From Variovorax sp. PBL-E5 (GTDB lineage: Bacteria; Pseudomonadota; Gammaproteobacteria; Burkholderiales; Burkholderiaceae_C): a DNA stretch of 64,000 nucleotides. Numbering within the stretch: position 1 is the first letter of the stretch; each line of letters opens with the position of its first letter. Both the position numbers and the translations under genes were made by a program. The stretch lies in assembly GCF_901827185.1 (NCBI RefSeq), contig NZ_LR594671.1:3968001-4032000 (forward strand), written 5' to 3'. Below the pieces are notes generated by a model. The model did no database searches, had not been told where the DNA came from, and was given only the letters and a program-made list of their open reading frames with translations. This document shows, piece by piece, positions 28,629 through 38,116 of the stretch.

Positions 28629-30422
28629 TCAGTTGGATGCGACCTTGGCGTCCGCGGCCTTGGCCGTGCGCGGCGCATTGCCGCTGGAGGGGATCTTGAA
28701 GACCCACACCATGCCGCCCTGCTCCAGGAGGTTGACCTTCTTGGCCACCTCGCCGCCCCACAGCGGCACCGCGCCGCCCCAGCCCGACACCACGCCCACG
28801 TACTGCTCGCCGCCCTGCTGCCAGGTGATGGGCGGCGCCACGACGCCGGAGCCGGTCTGGAACTCCCACACCACCTTGCCCGTCTTCGCGTCGGCGGCCT
28901 TCAGGTAGCCTTCGGGCGTGCCCCAGAACACCAGGTTGCCGCCGGTGGTCAGCACACCGCCCCACAGCGGCGCGCCGTTCTTCACTTCCCAGGCGATCTT
29001 GCCGGTCTTCGGATCGATCGCGCGCAGCGCGCCGATGTAGTCGTCGTTGAGCGGCTTGATCGTGAAGCCGGCACCCAGGTAGGCCGCGCCCTTCTTGTAG
29101 GCGACCGGCTCGTTCCAGATGTCCATGCCCCATTCGTTGGCGGGCACGTAGAACATCTTGGTGTCGGGGCTGTAGGCCATCGGCATCTGGTTCTTGCCGC
29201 CGAGGAAGCCCGGCGCGGCGAAGACGGCGCTGCCCTTCTTGCCGTCGGCACCGGCGGTCGGATCGCCGGGCCGGTTGTCCGCGATGAAGTTGGGGCGGCC
29301 GGTCTTCAGGTCGATGCCGCTGGCCCAGGTGATTTTCTTGACGAAGGGAAACGCATTGAGCAGCTGGCCCGTGGTCGCATCGTTCACGTAGAAGAAGCCG
29401 TTGCGATCCGCCTTGCCGCCGACGCGCTTGCCGTCCATGTCGAAGGTGACGAACTCGTTGACGCCGTCGAAGTCCCAGCTGTCGTTGGGCGTGCCCTGGT
29501 AGTGCCACTTGATCTGGCCCGTCTTCACGTCGATCGCCACGGTGGAGCACGAATAGAGGTTGTCGCCCTGGCGCAGGTGGCTGTTCCACGGCGCCGGATT
29601 GCCGGTGCCGAAGTAGGCCAGGCCGGTCTTCGGATCGAAGGTGCCGCCGAGCCAGGTGGCCGCTCCGCCCGTCTTCCAGAGATCGCCGGGCCAGCTCTTG
29701 TTGGCGGTGCCCGAGATGCCGTTCTCCTTCTTGTTGCCGTCCTTGTCGTAGGTGTAGCCCATGTGGCCTTCGACCGTGGGCCGTGTCCACAGCAGCTTGC
29801 CCGTCTTGGGGTCGCGTGCCTCGACGCGGCCGACCACGCCGAACTCGCCGCCGGACACGCCGGTCAGCATCACGCCGTTGGCGATGATCGGCGCGGCCGT
29901 GGCCGAGTAGCCTGCCGCGTAGTCGTCGATCTTTTCCTTCCAGACCACGTCGCCGGTGTTCTGGTCGAGCGCCACGAGCTGGGCGTCGAGCGTGGCGAAG
30001 ATCACCAGGTTGTCGTACAGCGCCGCGCCGCGGTTGACCACGTCGCAGCACGGCATGATGCCTTCGGGCAGACGATGCTCGTACTTCCACAGCTTCTTGC
30101 CGGTGGTGGCATCGAGCGCGAAGATGCGCGAGTACGACGCGGTGACGAACATCTTGCCGTTGCTGATGACGGGCTGCGACTCCTGCCCGCGCTGCTTCTC
30201 GCCGCCGAACGAGAAGGCCCACACCGGCGCCAGCCTGGCGACCGTGGCGGTGTTGACCTGCTTCAGCGGCGAATAGCGCTGCCCCTGGGTATTGACGCCC
30301 CAGGTCAGGATGTTGCCGCTGGCCGTGGCCTCGGACTGGATCATCTTGTCCGTGACCTGTGCGTCGGCCGCAGCCGCGGCCAGGGCGATGGAAATAAGAG
30401 CGGTCAAGAGCTTCAATTGCAT
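28629..30422 (-). CDS. PQQ-dependent alcohol dehydrogenase, lanthanide-type active site (ExaF/PedH-like)
   Basis: A 597-aa periplasmic quinoprotein with an eight-bladed propeller. The signal peptide is about 1-21 (ending AAADA). Adjacent Cys125-Cys126 form the vicinal disulfide typical of this family. Glu193 in SGGEFG, Asn275 in GTGNPAPWN and catalytic Asp317 are the expected metal and active-site residues. The active-site segment is W-D-F-D-G: Asp319, two residues after the catalytic Asp, is the extra carboxylate found in lanthanide-dependent XoxF and PedH/ExaF enzymes. Calcium enzymes such as MxaF or ExaA have Ala or Ser there. Repeated W motifs ([22 protein letters not shown]) mark the blades. 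The start at 30422 follows GAGGAGACACC; the upstream 41 codons are not part of the gene. No c domain is fused, so it needs a separate acceptor. Confidence 0.95.
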   Translation of the reverse strand: MQLKLLTALISIALAAAAADAQVTDKMIQSEATASGNILTWGVNTQGQRYSPLKQVNTATVARLAPVWAFSFGGEKQRGQESQPVISNGKMFVTASYSRIFALDATTGKKLWKYEHRLPEGIMPCCDVVNRGAALYDNLVIFATLDAQLVALDQNTGDVVWKEKIDDYAAGYSATAAPIIANGVMLTGVSGGEFGVVGRVEARDPKTGKLLWTRPTVEGHMGYTYDKDGNKKENGISGTANKSWPGDLWKTGGAATWLGGTFDPKTGLAYFGTGNPAPWNSHLRQGDNLYSCSTVAIDVKTGQIKWHYQGTPNDSWDFDGVNEFVTFDMDGKRVGGKADRNGFFYVNDATTGQLLNAFPFVKKITWASGIDLKTGRPNFIADNRPGDPTAGADGKKGSAVFAAPGFLGGKNQMPMAYSPDTKMFYVPANEWGMDIWNEPVAYKKGAAYLGAGFTIKPLNDDYIGALRAIDPKTGKIAWEVKNGAPLWGGVLTTGGNLVFWGTPEGYLKAADAKTGKVVWEFQTGSGVVAPPITWQQGGEQYVGVVSGWGGAVPLWGGEVAKKVNLLEQGGMVWVFKIPSSGNAPRTAKAADAKVASN

Positions 30423-30493
30423 GGTGTCTCCTCGTGGATGGATATCGCGGTTCGGACGCGCCCCTGTGAGCACGCCCATCACCATGCAGAGGG

Positions 30494-30508
30494 GCAATGT
30501 CCGTGCCA
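30494..30508 (-). promoter_or_regulatory. sigma-54 (-24/-12) promoter of the dehydrogenase operon
   Basis: The minus strand reads TGGCACGGACATTGC, matching TGGCACG-N4-TTGC at every position with the correct 10-base GG to GC spacing. It lies 72 bases before the dehydrogenase start codon. It is the best of the five sigma-54 elements in the island. Confidence 0.88.
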
Positions 30509-30573
30509 CGCGCCGAAGCCGCTGCCGGCGACCGCGTTGTGGCAATAGCGGGCATGTGTCGCGCCATGGCGTG

Positions 30574-30585
30574 CGGGTTTTCCCG
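30574..30585. promoter_or_regulatory. CGGGTTTTCCCG dyad upstream of the dehydrogenase promoter
   Basis: Five-base arms around a TT centre lie about 66 bases upstream of the -24 element. The layout GGG-N4-CCC with an A/T core is shared with the perfect palindrome at 10391-10402 before pqqA, and GGGTTTTCG at 8195-8203 is a half match upstream of pedF. It could be an activator binding site; the evidence is only similarity by eye. Confidence 0.25.
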
Positions 30586-30684
30586 TTGGACTGCTACAAG
30601 GTTGAACAGCAGGCGCGGCGGCGACCGTGGCATCTCGCCACAGTGACAATCGGCGGGCGATCCCTACCCCGCGAGCTCTCACCC

Positions 30685-32616
30685 ATGCCCCTTTCGATCA
30701 CCGTCCCTTTCGGCGCCTGGCCATCGCCCATCACGTCCGAGCGGGTGGCGACGGCCCAGACCACGCTGATCGACGTGCTCCTCCACGAGGGCGTCGTCTA
30801 CTGGATCGAAGGCAGGCCGCTGGAGGCCGGCCGCCATGTGCTGGTTCGCCTGGGTGACGACGGCGCGGGCGTCGATGTCACGCCGCAGCCTTTTTCCGCC
30901 CGCACGCGGGTGCACGAATACGGCGGCGGGGCCGTCGCGCTGGCGGCCGGTGCGGCGTACTTTTCGAACTTCGCCGATCAACGTCTTTACCGGCTCGACG
31001 GCTCGGGCGTGCCGACACCACTGACCCTGGCGCCGGCGTCGAACGATGCCGTGCTGCGCTACGCCGATGGGCAGATCGACGCCACGCGCCATCTCTGGAT
31101 CGGCATCCGCGAGGACCATCGGACGCCTGGCGCCGAGGCCGCCAACACCCTCGTCGCGCTGGGCCTGGGTCCGGCCGGCGGCGAATCGGTGCTCGTGCAA
31201 GGGAGCGACTTCTATGCCTCCCCTCGGCTGAGCCCGGATGGTCGGCTGCTTGCATGGCTGGCCTGGGACCATCCCGACATGCCATGGACCGCCACGCGAC
31301 TGTGGGTCGGCGAGTTCGACGGCGCGGCGGTCACGAATGCGGTCATGGTGGCGGGCGGCCCAGGCGAATCGGTGTTCCAGCCGGAGTGGTCGCCCGATGG
31401 CCTGCTCCACTATGTCTCGGACCGTTCGGGCTGGTGGAACATCTATCGGCGCGAAGCGAGCGGCGCCGCCGTCAACCTGTGTCCCAGGACCGCGGAGTTC
31501 GGCCGGGCTCAATGGGGTTTCGGCATGTCGACGTATGCGTTCGTGTCGGCGGACCAACTGGTGTGCACGTACACCGAGGACGGCACCGGCAAGCTCGCAC
31601 TGCTGAACCTGCAAGGCGGGGCGCTGACGCCGTTCGATCTGCCGTTCACGGAGTTTTCCTCGGTGAGGGCGAGTGCCGGCCGGATCGCGTTCAAGGCGGG
31701 CAGCCCCACCGTGGCGGGCGCGGTCGTCGTTCTGGATGCGGCGTCGGGGCATGCTGCGATCGTCCGGAACACCGCGGCCATGGCCGACGACCCGACCCTG
31801 CGCGAATACATCTCGACGCCCCGGTTGATCGAGTTCCCCACATCGCCGGGCGAAACCGCCTTCGCGCTGTTCTATCCGCCGGCCAACGCCGACTGCCACG
31901 GCCCGCCGGGATCGCTGCCGCCCTTGCTGGTCAAGTGCCACGGCGGCCCCACCTCGTCCGCCTCCAGGAGCCTCGACCTGCGCACGCAGTTCTGGACCAG
32001 CCGCGGCATCGCCGTCGTCGACGTGGACTATGGCGGCAGCACGGGCTACGGGCGCGCCTACCGCGACCGGCTTCATCGCATGTGGGGCATCGTCGATGCA
32101 CGGGACTGCGGCGCGGCCGCGTCGTATCTCGCCGCGAACGGGCTGGTGGATGCGGCGCGCATGGTGATCACCGGCGGCAGTGCCGGCGGCTTCACCGCGC
32201 TGAGCTGCCTCACGCATGCAGACCCGGCGCTTCGAGGGCTTTTTCGCGCCGGCGCAAGCCACTATGGCGTGAGCGACCCCGAGGCGCTGACGCGCGACAC
32301 GCACAAGTTCGAGTCCAGGTACATGGATTGGTTGATCGCACCGTATTCGGACGCCGGTCGTCAGACGTACATCGACCGCTCGCCGGTTCGCAACGCCGGC
32401 AGGATCGGCGCGCCGGTCGCCTTCTTTCAAGGCACGGAAGACAGGATCGTGCCGCCCAGCCAGACCGAGGAGATGGTCGCGGCCCTGCGCCGGCGAGGCA
32501 TCTCCGCGCTGTACCTGCTCTTCGCCGGAGAACAGCACGGGTTCAGGCAGGCCATCCACATCCAATGGGCATTGGACGCGGAACTCTATTTCTACGCTGC
32601 GCTGGCATGGAGGTGA
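30685..32616 (+). CDS. S9-family serine peptidase (prolyl oligopeptidase type)
   Basis: A 643-aa protein without a signal peptide. The N-terminal two thirds form a beta-propeller (SPDGRLLAWLAWDHPDMPW, QPEWSPDGLLHYVSDRSGWWNIYR). The C-terminal alpha/beta hydrolase domain has Ser499 in GGSAGG, Asp586 in GTEDRIVP and His618 in EQHGF as the catalytic triad, and DYGGSTGYGRAYRDRL before them. It is closest to acylaminoacyl-peptidase or dipeptidyl-peptidase-like members; the substrate is unknown. The ATG at 30685 is preferred because the open frame upstream runs through the dehydrogenase promoter. Its own promoter must lie in the same 262-base gap. Confidence 0.9.
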   Translation: MPLSITVPFGAWPSPITSERVATAQTTLIDVLLHEGVVYWIEGRPLEAGRHVLVRLGDDGAGVDVTPQPFSARTRVHEYGGGAVALAAGAAYFSNFADQRLYRLDGSGVPTPLTLAPASNDAVLRYADGQIDATRHLWIGIREDHRTPGAEAANTLVALGLGPAGGESVLVQGSDFYASPRLSPDGRLLAWLAWDHPDMPWTATRLWVGEFDGAAVTNAVMVAGGPGESVFQPEWSPDGLLHYVSDRSGWWNIYRREASGAAVNLCPRTAEFGRAQWGFGMSTYAFVSADQLVCTYTEDGTGKLALLNLQGGALTPFDLPFTEFSSVRASAGRIAFKAGSPTVAGAVVVLDAASGHAAIVRNTAAMADDPTLREYISTPRLIEFPTSPGETAFALFYPPANADCHGPPGSLPPLLVKCHGGPTSSASRSLDLRTQFWTSRGIAVVDVDYGGSTGYGRAYRDRLHRMWGIVDARDCGAAASYLAANGLVDAARMVITGGSAGGFTALSCLTHADPALRGLFRAGASHYGVSDPEALTRDTHKFESRYMDWLIAPYSDAGRQTYIDRSPVRNAGRIGAPVAFFQGTEDRIVPPSQTEEMVAALRRRGISALYLLFAGEQHGFRQAIHIQWALDAELYFYAALAWR

Positions 32617-32664
32617 TCCGTGTCGCACCAGGACGGATGGCAACGCGGAAACAGCGCCCACCCC

Positions 32665-32931
32665 TCAGGCCTGATCGCCCGTGAATTTCGTCATCGTTGC
32701 CTCGCCAGCCGCATGGATGCCATCCCGCGCGCACACCTTTCGAACGGTGAGCCACAGGATCCGGAGATCGAGCCCGATCGAACGGTGATCCACGTACCAG
32801 ACGTCGAGCTCGAACCTGTCCTTCCACGCCAGGGCGTTGCGGCCATGGACCTGGGCCCAACCGGTGATGCCCGGACGCAGTTCGTGGCGCCGACGCTGCG
32901 CGGGCGAATACAAGGGCAGGTATTCCATCAA
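32665..32931 (-). pseudogene. remnant of an undecaprenyl-phosphate sugar transferase (C-terminal part only)
   Basis: The 88 codons give MEYLPLYSP, RRHELRPGITGWAQVHGRN, FELDVWYVDHRSIGLDLRILWLT and GEATMTKFTG, which is the conserved C-terminal third of PglC/WcaJ-type initiating sugar transferases. These are normally about 200 aa or longer, with an N-terminal membrane helix and an L-V-G-P-R-P motif. Upstream in frame the sequence reads only HFFRCIAAGCGRGEAPAHG, with no match to the rest. The 5' part is lost, and no other capsule or exopolysaccharide gene is here. The 434-base gap between the S9 peptidase and ilvB (32617-33050) holds nothing else I can support. Confidence 0.8.
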
Positions 32932-33050
32932 GCCATGCGCAGGCGCCTCGCCGCGGCCGCAGCCGGCGGCAATGCAACGGAAGAAATGGAGATCTCGGGC
33001 GCGCTATGCATCCGCGGCGCAGAGGAGGACGCGGTCAGTTCCGCGGCGCG

Positions 33051-34832
33051 TCAATCGCCTTCGTACCAGCGGTCCTTGCCCAGCATCACACGATGATGTC
33101 CCTGTCCCGACGGCATCATCGGAAAGCAGTTCTCCTGCGCGGCCACCTGCACGTCGAGAAAGAACGGGCCCTCGTAGGCCAGACATTCGGCCAGCGCAGC
33201 GTCGAGCTCGGCCGGATCTGACACACGGCGTGCGCCCCAACCGAAAGCCTTGGCCAGCGCGACGAAATCGGGCAGCGCCTCATTCCAGCTGTGACTCAGA
33301 CGATTGCCATGGTTCAGCTCCTGCCACTGGCGCACCATGCCCATGTAGCCGTTGTTCGAGAGCACCAGCTTGACCGGCACACGATGCTGCATGGCGGTCG
33401 ACAGCTCCTGGATGTTCATCAGCACCGACGCATCGCCGCTCACGCACACCACCAGCGCGTCCGGATGCGCGATCTGCGCGCCGATCGCTGCGGGCAGGCC
33501 GTAGCCCATGGTCCCTGCACCGCCCGAAGTGAGCCAGCGGCGCGGACGCTCGAAGCGCATGTACTGCGCAGCCCACATCTGGTGCTGGCCGACGTCGGTG
33601 GAGACGATCGCATCACGGCCTGAAATCGCTTGCTGCAGCGACGTCATCAATTGCTGCGGCAGGATGACTTCCTCGTTCGGCACGAAAGCCAGGCAACGCT
33701 GCGCACGCCAATGTTCGATGCGCTGCCACCAGGGCGCCAGCCGCTCGGGCGCCAGACCGCCGAGTTCGGGCATCGCGAGCAACGCATCGAGCACCACACC
33801 GCAGTCGCCCACCATCGGCACGTCGACCTGGACCACCTTGTTGATGCTGCTGGGGTCGATGTCGATATGAATCTTGCGTGCGTGCGGACAGAACTCGTCG
33901 AGCTTGCCCGTCACGCGGTCATCGAAGCGCGCGCCGACGCAAACCACGAGATCGGCTTCATGCATTGCCAGGTTGGCCTCCAGCGTGCCATGCATGCCCA
34001 GCATGCCGACGAAACCTGGATCGGAAGCCGGGAATGCGCCAAGGCCCATCAGCGTCAGCGTGCACGGCGCGCCGAGACGATGCACAAGGCGCGTGAAGGC
34101 CTCGCAAGCCGAGGGGCCGGCGTTGATGAGACCGCCTCCGCCATACACGATCGGCCGGCGCGCGGTGGACAGCAGATCCGCCGCGCGTTGCAGACTTCCG
34201 CGCGGTGGCTGAGACGCCGCGCCTTCACGGAGGGAGCGCGCCGGTGGCGACGTCGATCCGCGGCCCAGCGGCGTGAGCTGGACGTCCTTCGGTACATCGA
34301 GCAGCACCGGTCCCGGCCGTCCCGACGCCGCGATGTCCAGCGCGCGCCGCACCACGGCCGGAATGTCGTCGGCCACCCGTGTCTGGTGGTTCCACTTGGT
34401 CACCGGCCGAGACATCCCGAGCGCATCGCTTTCCTGGAACGCATTGGTGCCGATCACGGCAGTGGCGACCTGTCCGCTGATGCACAGCAGCGGCACCGAG
34501 TCGCTGATGGCATCGAGCAGCCCCGTGATGGTGTTGCCGACGCCGGGCCCCGAAGTCACGAGCACCACGCCCACGCGCCCGGTGGTACGCGCGTAGCCTT
34601 CGGCCGCATGAACGGCGGCCTGCTCATGACGCACAAGCACGTGGCGCAGCCGAGGCTCGCCGTGCAAGGCGTCATAGAGCGGCAGGGCAGCGCCGCCGGG
34701 GTAGCCGAAGATCGTGTCGACGCCGCATTCGATCAACGTATGCAGCAGCGCCTCGGCGCCGTTGCGCGCACGCGCTTCGAGAGTGGCTGCATCCAACACG
34801 GGGCGAGACAACGAATGGGTAACGGTTTGCAT
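33051..34832 (-). CDS. ilvB: acetolactate synthase large subunit (thiamine-diphosphate enzyme)
   Basis: A 593-aa enzyme that condenses two pyruvates to acetolactate, or pyruvate with 2-oxobutyrate, in branched-chain amino-acid synthesis. Visible are [14 protein letters not shown], the catalytic Glu in [40 protein letters not shown] (FAD region) and the thiamine-diphosphate motif [15 protein letters not shown] with [12 protein letters not shown]. The ATG at 34832 (MQTVTHSL) is chosen; the track upstream overlaps the divergent regulator's promoter. No small regulatory subunit gene (ilvN) adjoins it, unlike the usual ilvBN order. It is divergent, across 64 bases, from an Lrp-type regulator that probably controls it. 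Confidence 0.92.
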   Translation of the reverse strand: MQTVTHSLSRPVLDAATLEARARNGAEALLHTLIECGVDTIFGYPGGAALPLYDALHGEPRLRHVLVRHEQAAVHAAEGYARTTGRVGVVLVTSGPGVGNTITGLLDAISDSVPLLCISGQVATAVIGTNAFQESDALGMSRPVTKWNHQTRVADDIPAVVRRALDIAASGRPGPVLLDVPKDVQLTPLGRGSTSPPARSLREGAASQPPRGSLQRAADLLSTARRPIVYGGGGLINAGPSACEAFTRLVHRLGAPCTLTLMGLGAFPASDPGFVGMLGMHGTLEANLAMHEADLVVCVGARFDDRVTGKLDEFCPHARKIHIDIDPSSINKVVQVDVPMVGDCGVVLDALLAMPELGGLAPERLAPWWQRIEHWRAQRCLAFVPNEEVILPQQLMTSLQQAISGRDAIVSTDVGQHQMWAAQYMRFERPRRWLTSGGAGTMGYGLPAAIGAQIAHPDALVVCVSGDASVLMNIQELSTAMQHRVPVKLVLSNNGYMGMVRQWQELNHGNRLSHSWNEALPDFVALAKAFGWGARRVSDPAELDAALAECLAYEGPFFLDVQVAAQENCFPMMPSGQGHHRVMLGKDRWYEGD

Positions 34833-34896
34833 GCGTCGATTCTTCCTAAATTGATGCAGAATTTGCTTCATTCTTTTGTCTGTATCGCGAGTTTTC

Positions 34897-35391
34897 ATGA
34901 AAATCAGTCGCCAAAATCAAGATATCCACGAAGAACTGTTCGACAAGCTCGATCTCGCGATCCTGCGTGTGCTGCTGGGCGACTCGCGCAAGACCCTGCA
35001 GGAGATCGGCACCGAAGTGGGCCTGTCGCCGACGAGTTGCTGGAACCGCATCAAGAAACTCGAGGCCCAGGGCGTGATCAAGGGCTACACGGTCGACCTC
35101 GACGCCGCCAAGCTCGGCTATCGCGACTCGGTCATCGTGCAGCTCACGCTCGAGAGTCACAACGACGAGACGCTCTATGAATTCGGCCGCGTGCTGGCGA
35201 CCATTCCCGAGATCCAGGAGGCCTATCTGGTTTCCGGCGACTACGACTACTACATCCGCATTGCCGTGCGCGACACGCGCGACTATGAACGGCTGCTGCG
35301 CGAGAAGCTCTACAAGATTCCCGGCATCCGGCACAGCCAATCGCACTTCGTGCTGCGCGTGCTCAAGGAAGCAACGGTTCCGCTGGGCTAG
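34897..35391 (+). CDS. Lrp/AsnC-family transcriptional regulator
   Basis: A 164-aa regulator with an N-terminal winged helix-turn-helix ([50 protein letters not shown]) and a C-terminal RAM ligand-binding domain ([54 protein letters not shown]). Lrp-type proteins bind amino acids, often branched-chain ones. It is divergent from the acetolactate synthase gene, so control of ilvB is likely. The start at 34897 (MKISRQNQ) is preferred to an ATG 21 bases upstream. Confidence 0.93.
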   Translation: MKISRQNQDIHEELFDKLDLAILRVLLGDSRKTLQEIGTEVGLSPTSCWNRIKKLEAQGVIKGYTVDLDAAKLGYRDSVIVQLTLESHNDETLYEFGRVLATIPEIQEAYLVSGDYDYYIRIAVRDTRDYERLLREKLYKIPGIRHSQSHFVLRVLKEATVPLG

Positions 35392-35417
35392 CACCATGCG
35401 TATCGAAGATGCATTTC

Positions 35418-35437
35418 TTATCTTTTGAGAAAGATAA
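35418..35437. promoter_or_regulatory. inverted repeat upstream of marR, probable operator
   Basis: TTATCTTT-TGAG-AAAGATAA is a perfect 8-base inverted repeat in an A/T-rich patch between the Lrp-type gene and the MarR gene, 78 bases before the marR start. There is no G/C stem or T tract, so it is unlikely to be a terminator. MarR proteins usually bind such dyads in front of their own gene. Confidence 0.5.
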
Positions 35438-35515
35438 ATAGATGACATTTAAGATACGACCTCGCGCACCACAGGCCACGCGCCGGACCGAGACATCGAT
35501 GCCGCGACGAACACC

Positions 35516-36151
35516 ATGGAGACCCTGCAAATGAAGCACGAGACTGGCGCAGCGCGCGGCCGGGCACCCCGAGGCCAAGCGAAAACGAAGCGCCACGCAG
35601 CCGCGGCCTCGGCGCCTGTCACGATGGTCGGCCAGCAGATCCAGGAGGACCTGGTCGGCCGTGGCATCCGGCAATGGCGCAACGAGCGGCCCGATCTCGA
35701 CAGCAGCGGCAAGGCGGTCGTCGGGCGCCTGCTGCGCCTGGAAGAGGTCGTGCTGCGCACGATCAATGCCGTGCTGCAACCCTTGGGTCTGAAATACCAG
35801 GAATATGCGGTTCTGGCGACGCTGCGCGTCGCGGGTCCGCCCTATCGCCTGTCTCCGTCGCGGCTTCAGGCGACCTTGCTGTTCACCTCCGGCGGCCTGT
35901 CGAACCTGCTGAAGCGGCTGGAGCTCGAAGGCTTCGTGCGCAGATCGACGGATCCCAAAGACGGACGTGGTGTCGTCGTCAAGCTGACCGCCAAGGGCAT
36001 GCGCATGGCCGACGACGCGATGCCCCGACACGCCGCCGCCGAATTGCATCTGCTGCGGATGTTCGAGCCCGAGCAGCGCGAAATCCTGGCCCAGCTGCTG
36101 AGTCGAATGATGGTCGGCAACGCGCCCGAACTCGGGCCGGAATCGGCCTGA
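35516..36151 (+). CDS. MarR-family transcriptional regulator
   Basis: A 211-aa regulator. A basic, disordered N-terminus (about 40 residues) precedes the MarR winged helix: EVVLRTINAVLQPLGLKYQEYAVLATLRVAGPPYRLSPSRLQATLLFTSGGLSNLLKRLELEGFVRRSTDPKDGRGVVVKLTAKGM. The DPKDGRG wing is diagnostic. ATG at 35516 is used; an in-frame ATG at 35531 is as likely. No obvious target gene is coupled to it. The small gene at 36279 follows 127 bases later. Confidence 0.9.
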   Translation: METLQMKHETGAARGRAPRGQAKTKRHAAAASAPVTMVGQQIQEDLVGRGIRQWRNERPDLDSSGKAVVGRLLRLEEVVLRTINAVLQPLGLKYQEYAVLATLRVAGPPYRLSPSRLQATLLFTSGGLSNLLKRLELEGFVRRSTDPKDGRGVVVKLTAKGMRMADDAMPRHAAAELHLLRMFEPEQREILAQLLSRMMVGNAPELGPESA

Positions 36152-36278
36152 CATCGGCGTCCGCCGGCATGCGACGGACGCTGGTATCGAAGGCGACTGC
36201 GTTGAAAGCGCGGCGTACGCCTACACGGAAGGAACGACGGACCGACAGAATTTCGGTCTTCGCGACACTTTCGAATAC

Positions 36279-36494
36279 ATGAACAGAGAAGAAGACATGG
36301 ACACGCCGTTCGAAGCAAGCGCTGCATCCGCGGATGCGGCGCACGCAGCGACTCGCATGCGTGAAATGGCCCAGCAACGAATCGTCGATACGTTCCGGCG
36401 TCAGCTGGACGACGAAGGCCCTGGCCCGACCGACGACGAGTTGCAGAGCTTCGCAAGGCTCGCTCTGGTCGAACAGGCACTGCACAGACGCTAG
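36279..36494 (+). CDS. small hypothetical protein, 71 aa
   Basis: Not recognised. An acidic, mostly helical 71-residue frame (ATRMREMAQQRIVDTFRRQLDDEGPGPTDDEL) with codon use like its neighbours. An internal ATG at 36297 follows AGAGAAGAAG and may be the true start. No motif, membrane segment or signal is visible. It lies between a MarR gene and a convergent exporter gene. It could be spurious. Confidence 0.45.
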   Translation: MNREEDMDTPFEASAASADAAHAATRMREMAQQRIVDTFRRQLDDEGPGPTDDELQSFARLALVEQALHRR

Positions 36495-36544
36495 CTCGGT
36501 CAGCGGCCACGCGCGCCGCATGACGCTTGGGGGAGAGCCTCATC

Positions 36545-38116
36545 CTAATGCGGTACCTCGACCGGCTCGCCCGCATCGGCCCGGGTGCGACGTGGGCTGC
36601 GAATCAGCAGCAGCAGCGGAATAGCCGTGAGCGTGATCATCATCATGATCGCGAAATCGTCGAGATAGCCGATCAACGCGCCTTGCCGAGTGACCTCGGC
36701 ATTCAGCACGGCGAGCCCCGGCATCGTGTCGGGATTCAGCAGCGCGGGCAGGTTGATCAGGCCCTGGTTGCCGGGCGCCACCGTGGCGGCGATTTCGGCA
36801 TGCGCCCTGCTGGAACCCTCGGTCAACAAGGCCTGCACGATCGAGATGCCCACGCTGCTGCCGATGTTGCGCAGCAGGCTGAAGACCGGCGTGCCCTGGT
36901 GGCGCAGTCGAGGCGCCAGCGTCGCGAAGGTCGCGGTCGACAGCGGCACGAAGGTGAATCCGATGCCCAGACCCTGAATGAAGCCCGAGGTGATGATCAG
37001 CGTGCTGTCCATCTGCAGCGTCATGCCCGTCATCTGCCAGAGCGAGAATGCCGTCAGACCAAAGCCGATCGCCATGATCGCGCGCACGTCCACGCGCTGC
37101 ACCAGTCGCCCGACGGCGATCATCGCGATCATGGTGCCGACGCCGCGCGGCGCCGTCACCAGGCCGGTGTAGACCACCGGATAGCCCATCAGCCCCTGCA
37201 GGAAATTCGGCAGCAATGCCATCGTCGCGTACAGGATCATGCCGACAATGAATGCGAACAGCAGGCCGGTCACGAAGTTGCGGTCCTTGAGCAGATCGCG
37301 ATCGAAGAACGAGACGCCCTCCACCGTCCAGGTATGGATGACGAAGAAAGCGAAGGCGATCAGCGCGGCGACCGCTTCGAGCTTGATCTCCCACGAATCG
37401 AACCAGTCGAGCTGCTCGCCCCGATCGAGGAAAAGCTGCAGCATCCCGATGGCCAGGCTCAGCGTGACGAAGCCGAAGATGTCCAGTCGCTCGCCCTTCG
37501 GCCGGCTTTCGGGCAGGTAGCGTCCGATGCCCCACAGGGCGATCAGCCCGACCGGCAGGTTGATGAAGAACACCCACCGCCAGTCGAAATTCTCGGTCAG
37601 CCAGCCGCCCAGCATCGGGCCGAGGATGGGCCCCACCATGATGCCCGCGCCCCAGATCGCCATCGCCTGGCCGACCTTCTCGCGCGGATTGATGTCCAGC
37701 AGCACTGCCTGCGACAGCGGCACCAGCGACGCACCGAAAATACCTTGCAGCAGCCGCGCCGCGACGATACCCAGGAGTGAAGTCGCCAACCCGCACAGCG
37801 CCGACGCGACGGTGAAGCCGATCACCGAAATCAGGAACACCTTGCGCCGGCCCCATTGGCCGCAAAGCCACCCCGTCAGCGGCAGCGCGATGGCGGCGGC
37901 CACGATGTACGAGGTGAGCACCCAGGTGATCTGATCCTGCGAGGCCTGCAGGCTGCCTTGCATGTGCGGCAGCGCCACGTTGGCGATCGTGGTGTCGAGC
38001 GCCTGCATGATGGTCGCCAACATGATCGAGATGGTGATCATCCCGCGATGCGCTACGCCGGTGCCGGGCTGCAGCGACGCAGGTGCGGAGCCGGCCCGCA
38101 GCGCAATGGCGCTCAT
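36545..38116 (-). CDS. DHA2-family multidrug exporter (EmrB/QacA type, 14 TM)
   Basis: A 523-aa major facilitator with 14 predicted membrane helices. Markers are LDTTIANVALPHMQGSL in helix 1, GWLCGQWGRRKVF between helices 2 and 3, the antiporter motif C (GAGIMVGPILGPMLGGWL) in helix 5, and NFDWRWVFFINLPVG. EmrB-type pumps expel hydrophobic drugs by proton antiport, usually with an EmrA membrane-fusion partner and an outer-membrane channel; neither gene is next to it. Its start overlaps the stop of the upstream marR by 4 bases, so the repressor and pump are one operon. Confidence 0.93.
   Translation of the reverse strand: MSAIALRAGSAPASLQPGTGVAHRGMITISIMLATIMQALDTTIANVALPHMQGSLQASQDQITWVLTSYIVAAAIALPLTGWLCGQWGRRKVFLISVIGFTVASALCGLATSLLGIVAARLLQGIFGASLVPLSQAVLLDINPREKVGQAMAIWGAGIMVGPILGPMLGGWLTENFDWRWVFFINLPVGLIALWGIGRYLPESRPKGERLDIFGFVTLSLAIGMLQLFLDRGEQLDWFDSWEIKLEAVAALIAFAFFVIHTWTVEGVSFFDRDLLKDRNFVTGLLFAFIVGMILYATMALLPNFLQGLMGYPVVYTGLVTAPRGVGTMIAMIAVGRLVQRVDVRAIMAIGFGLTAFSLWQMTGMTLQMDSTLIITSGFIQGLGIGFTFVPLSTATFATLAPRLRHQGTPVFSLLRNIGSSVGISIVQALLTEGSSRAHAEIAATVAPGNQGLINLPALLNPDTMPGLAVLNAEVTRQGALIGYLDDFAIMMMITLTAIPLLLLIRSPRRTRADAGEPVEVPH

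Noticed and set aside
30423..30545. Longer N-terminus for the PQQ dehydrogenase (start at 30545)
   Set aside because: The added 41 residues are Arg-rich, lie over the sigma-54 promoter and precede a good signal peptide that starts at 30422 behind a strong ribosome binding site.
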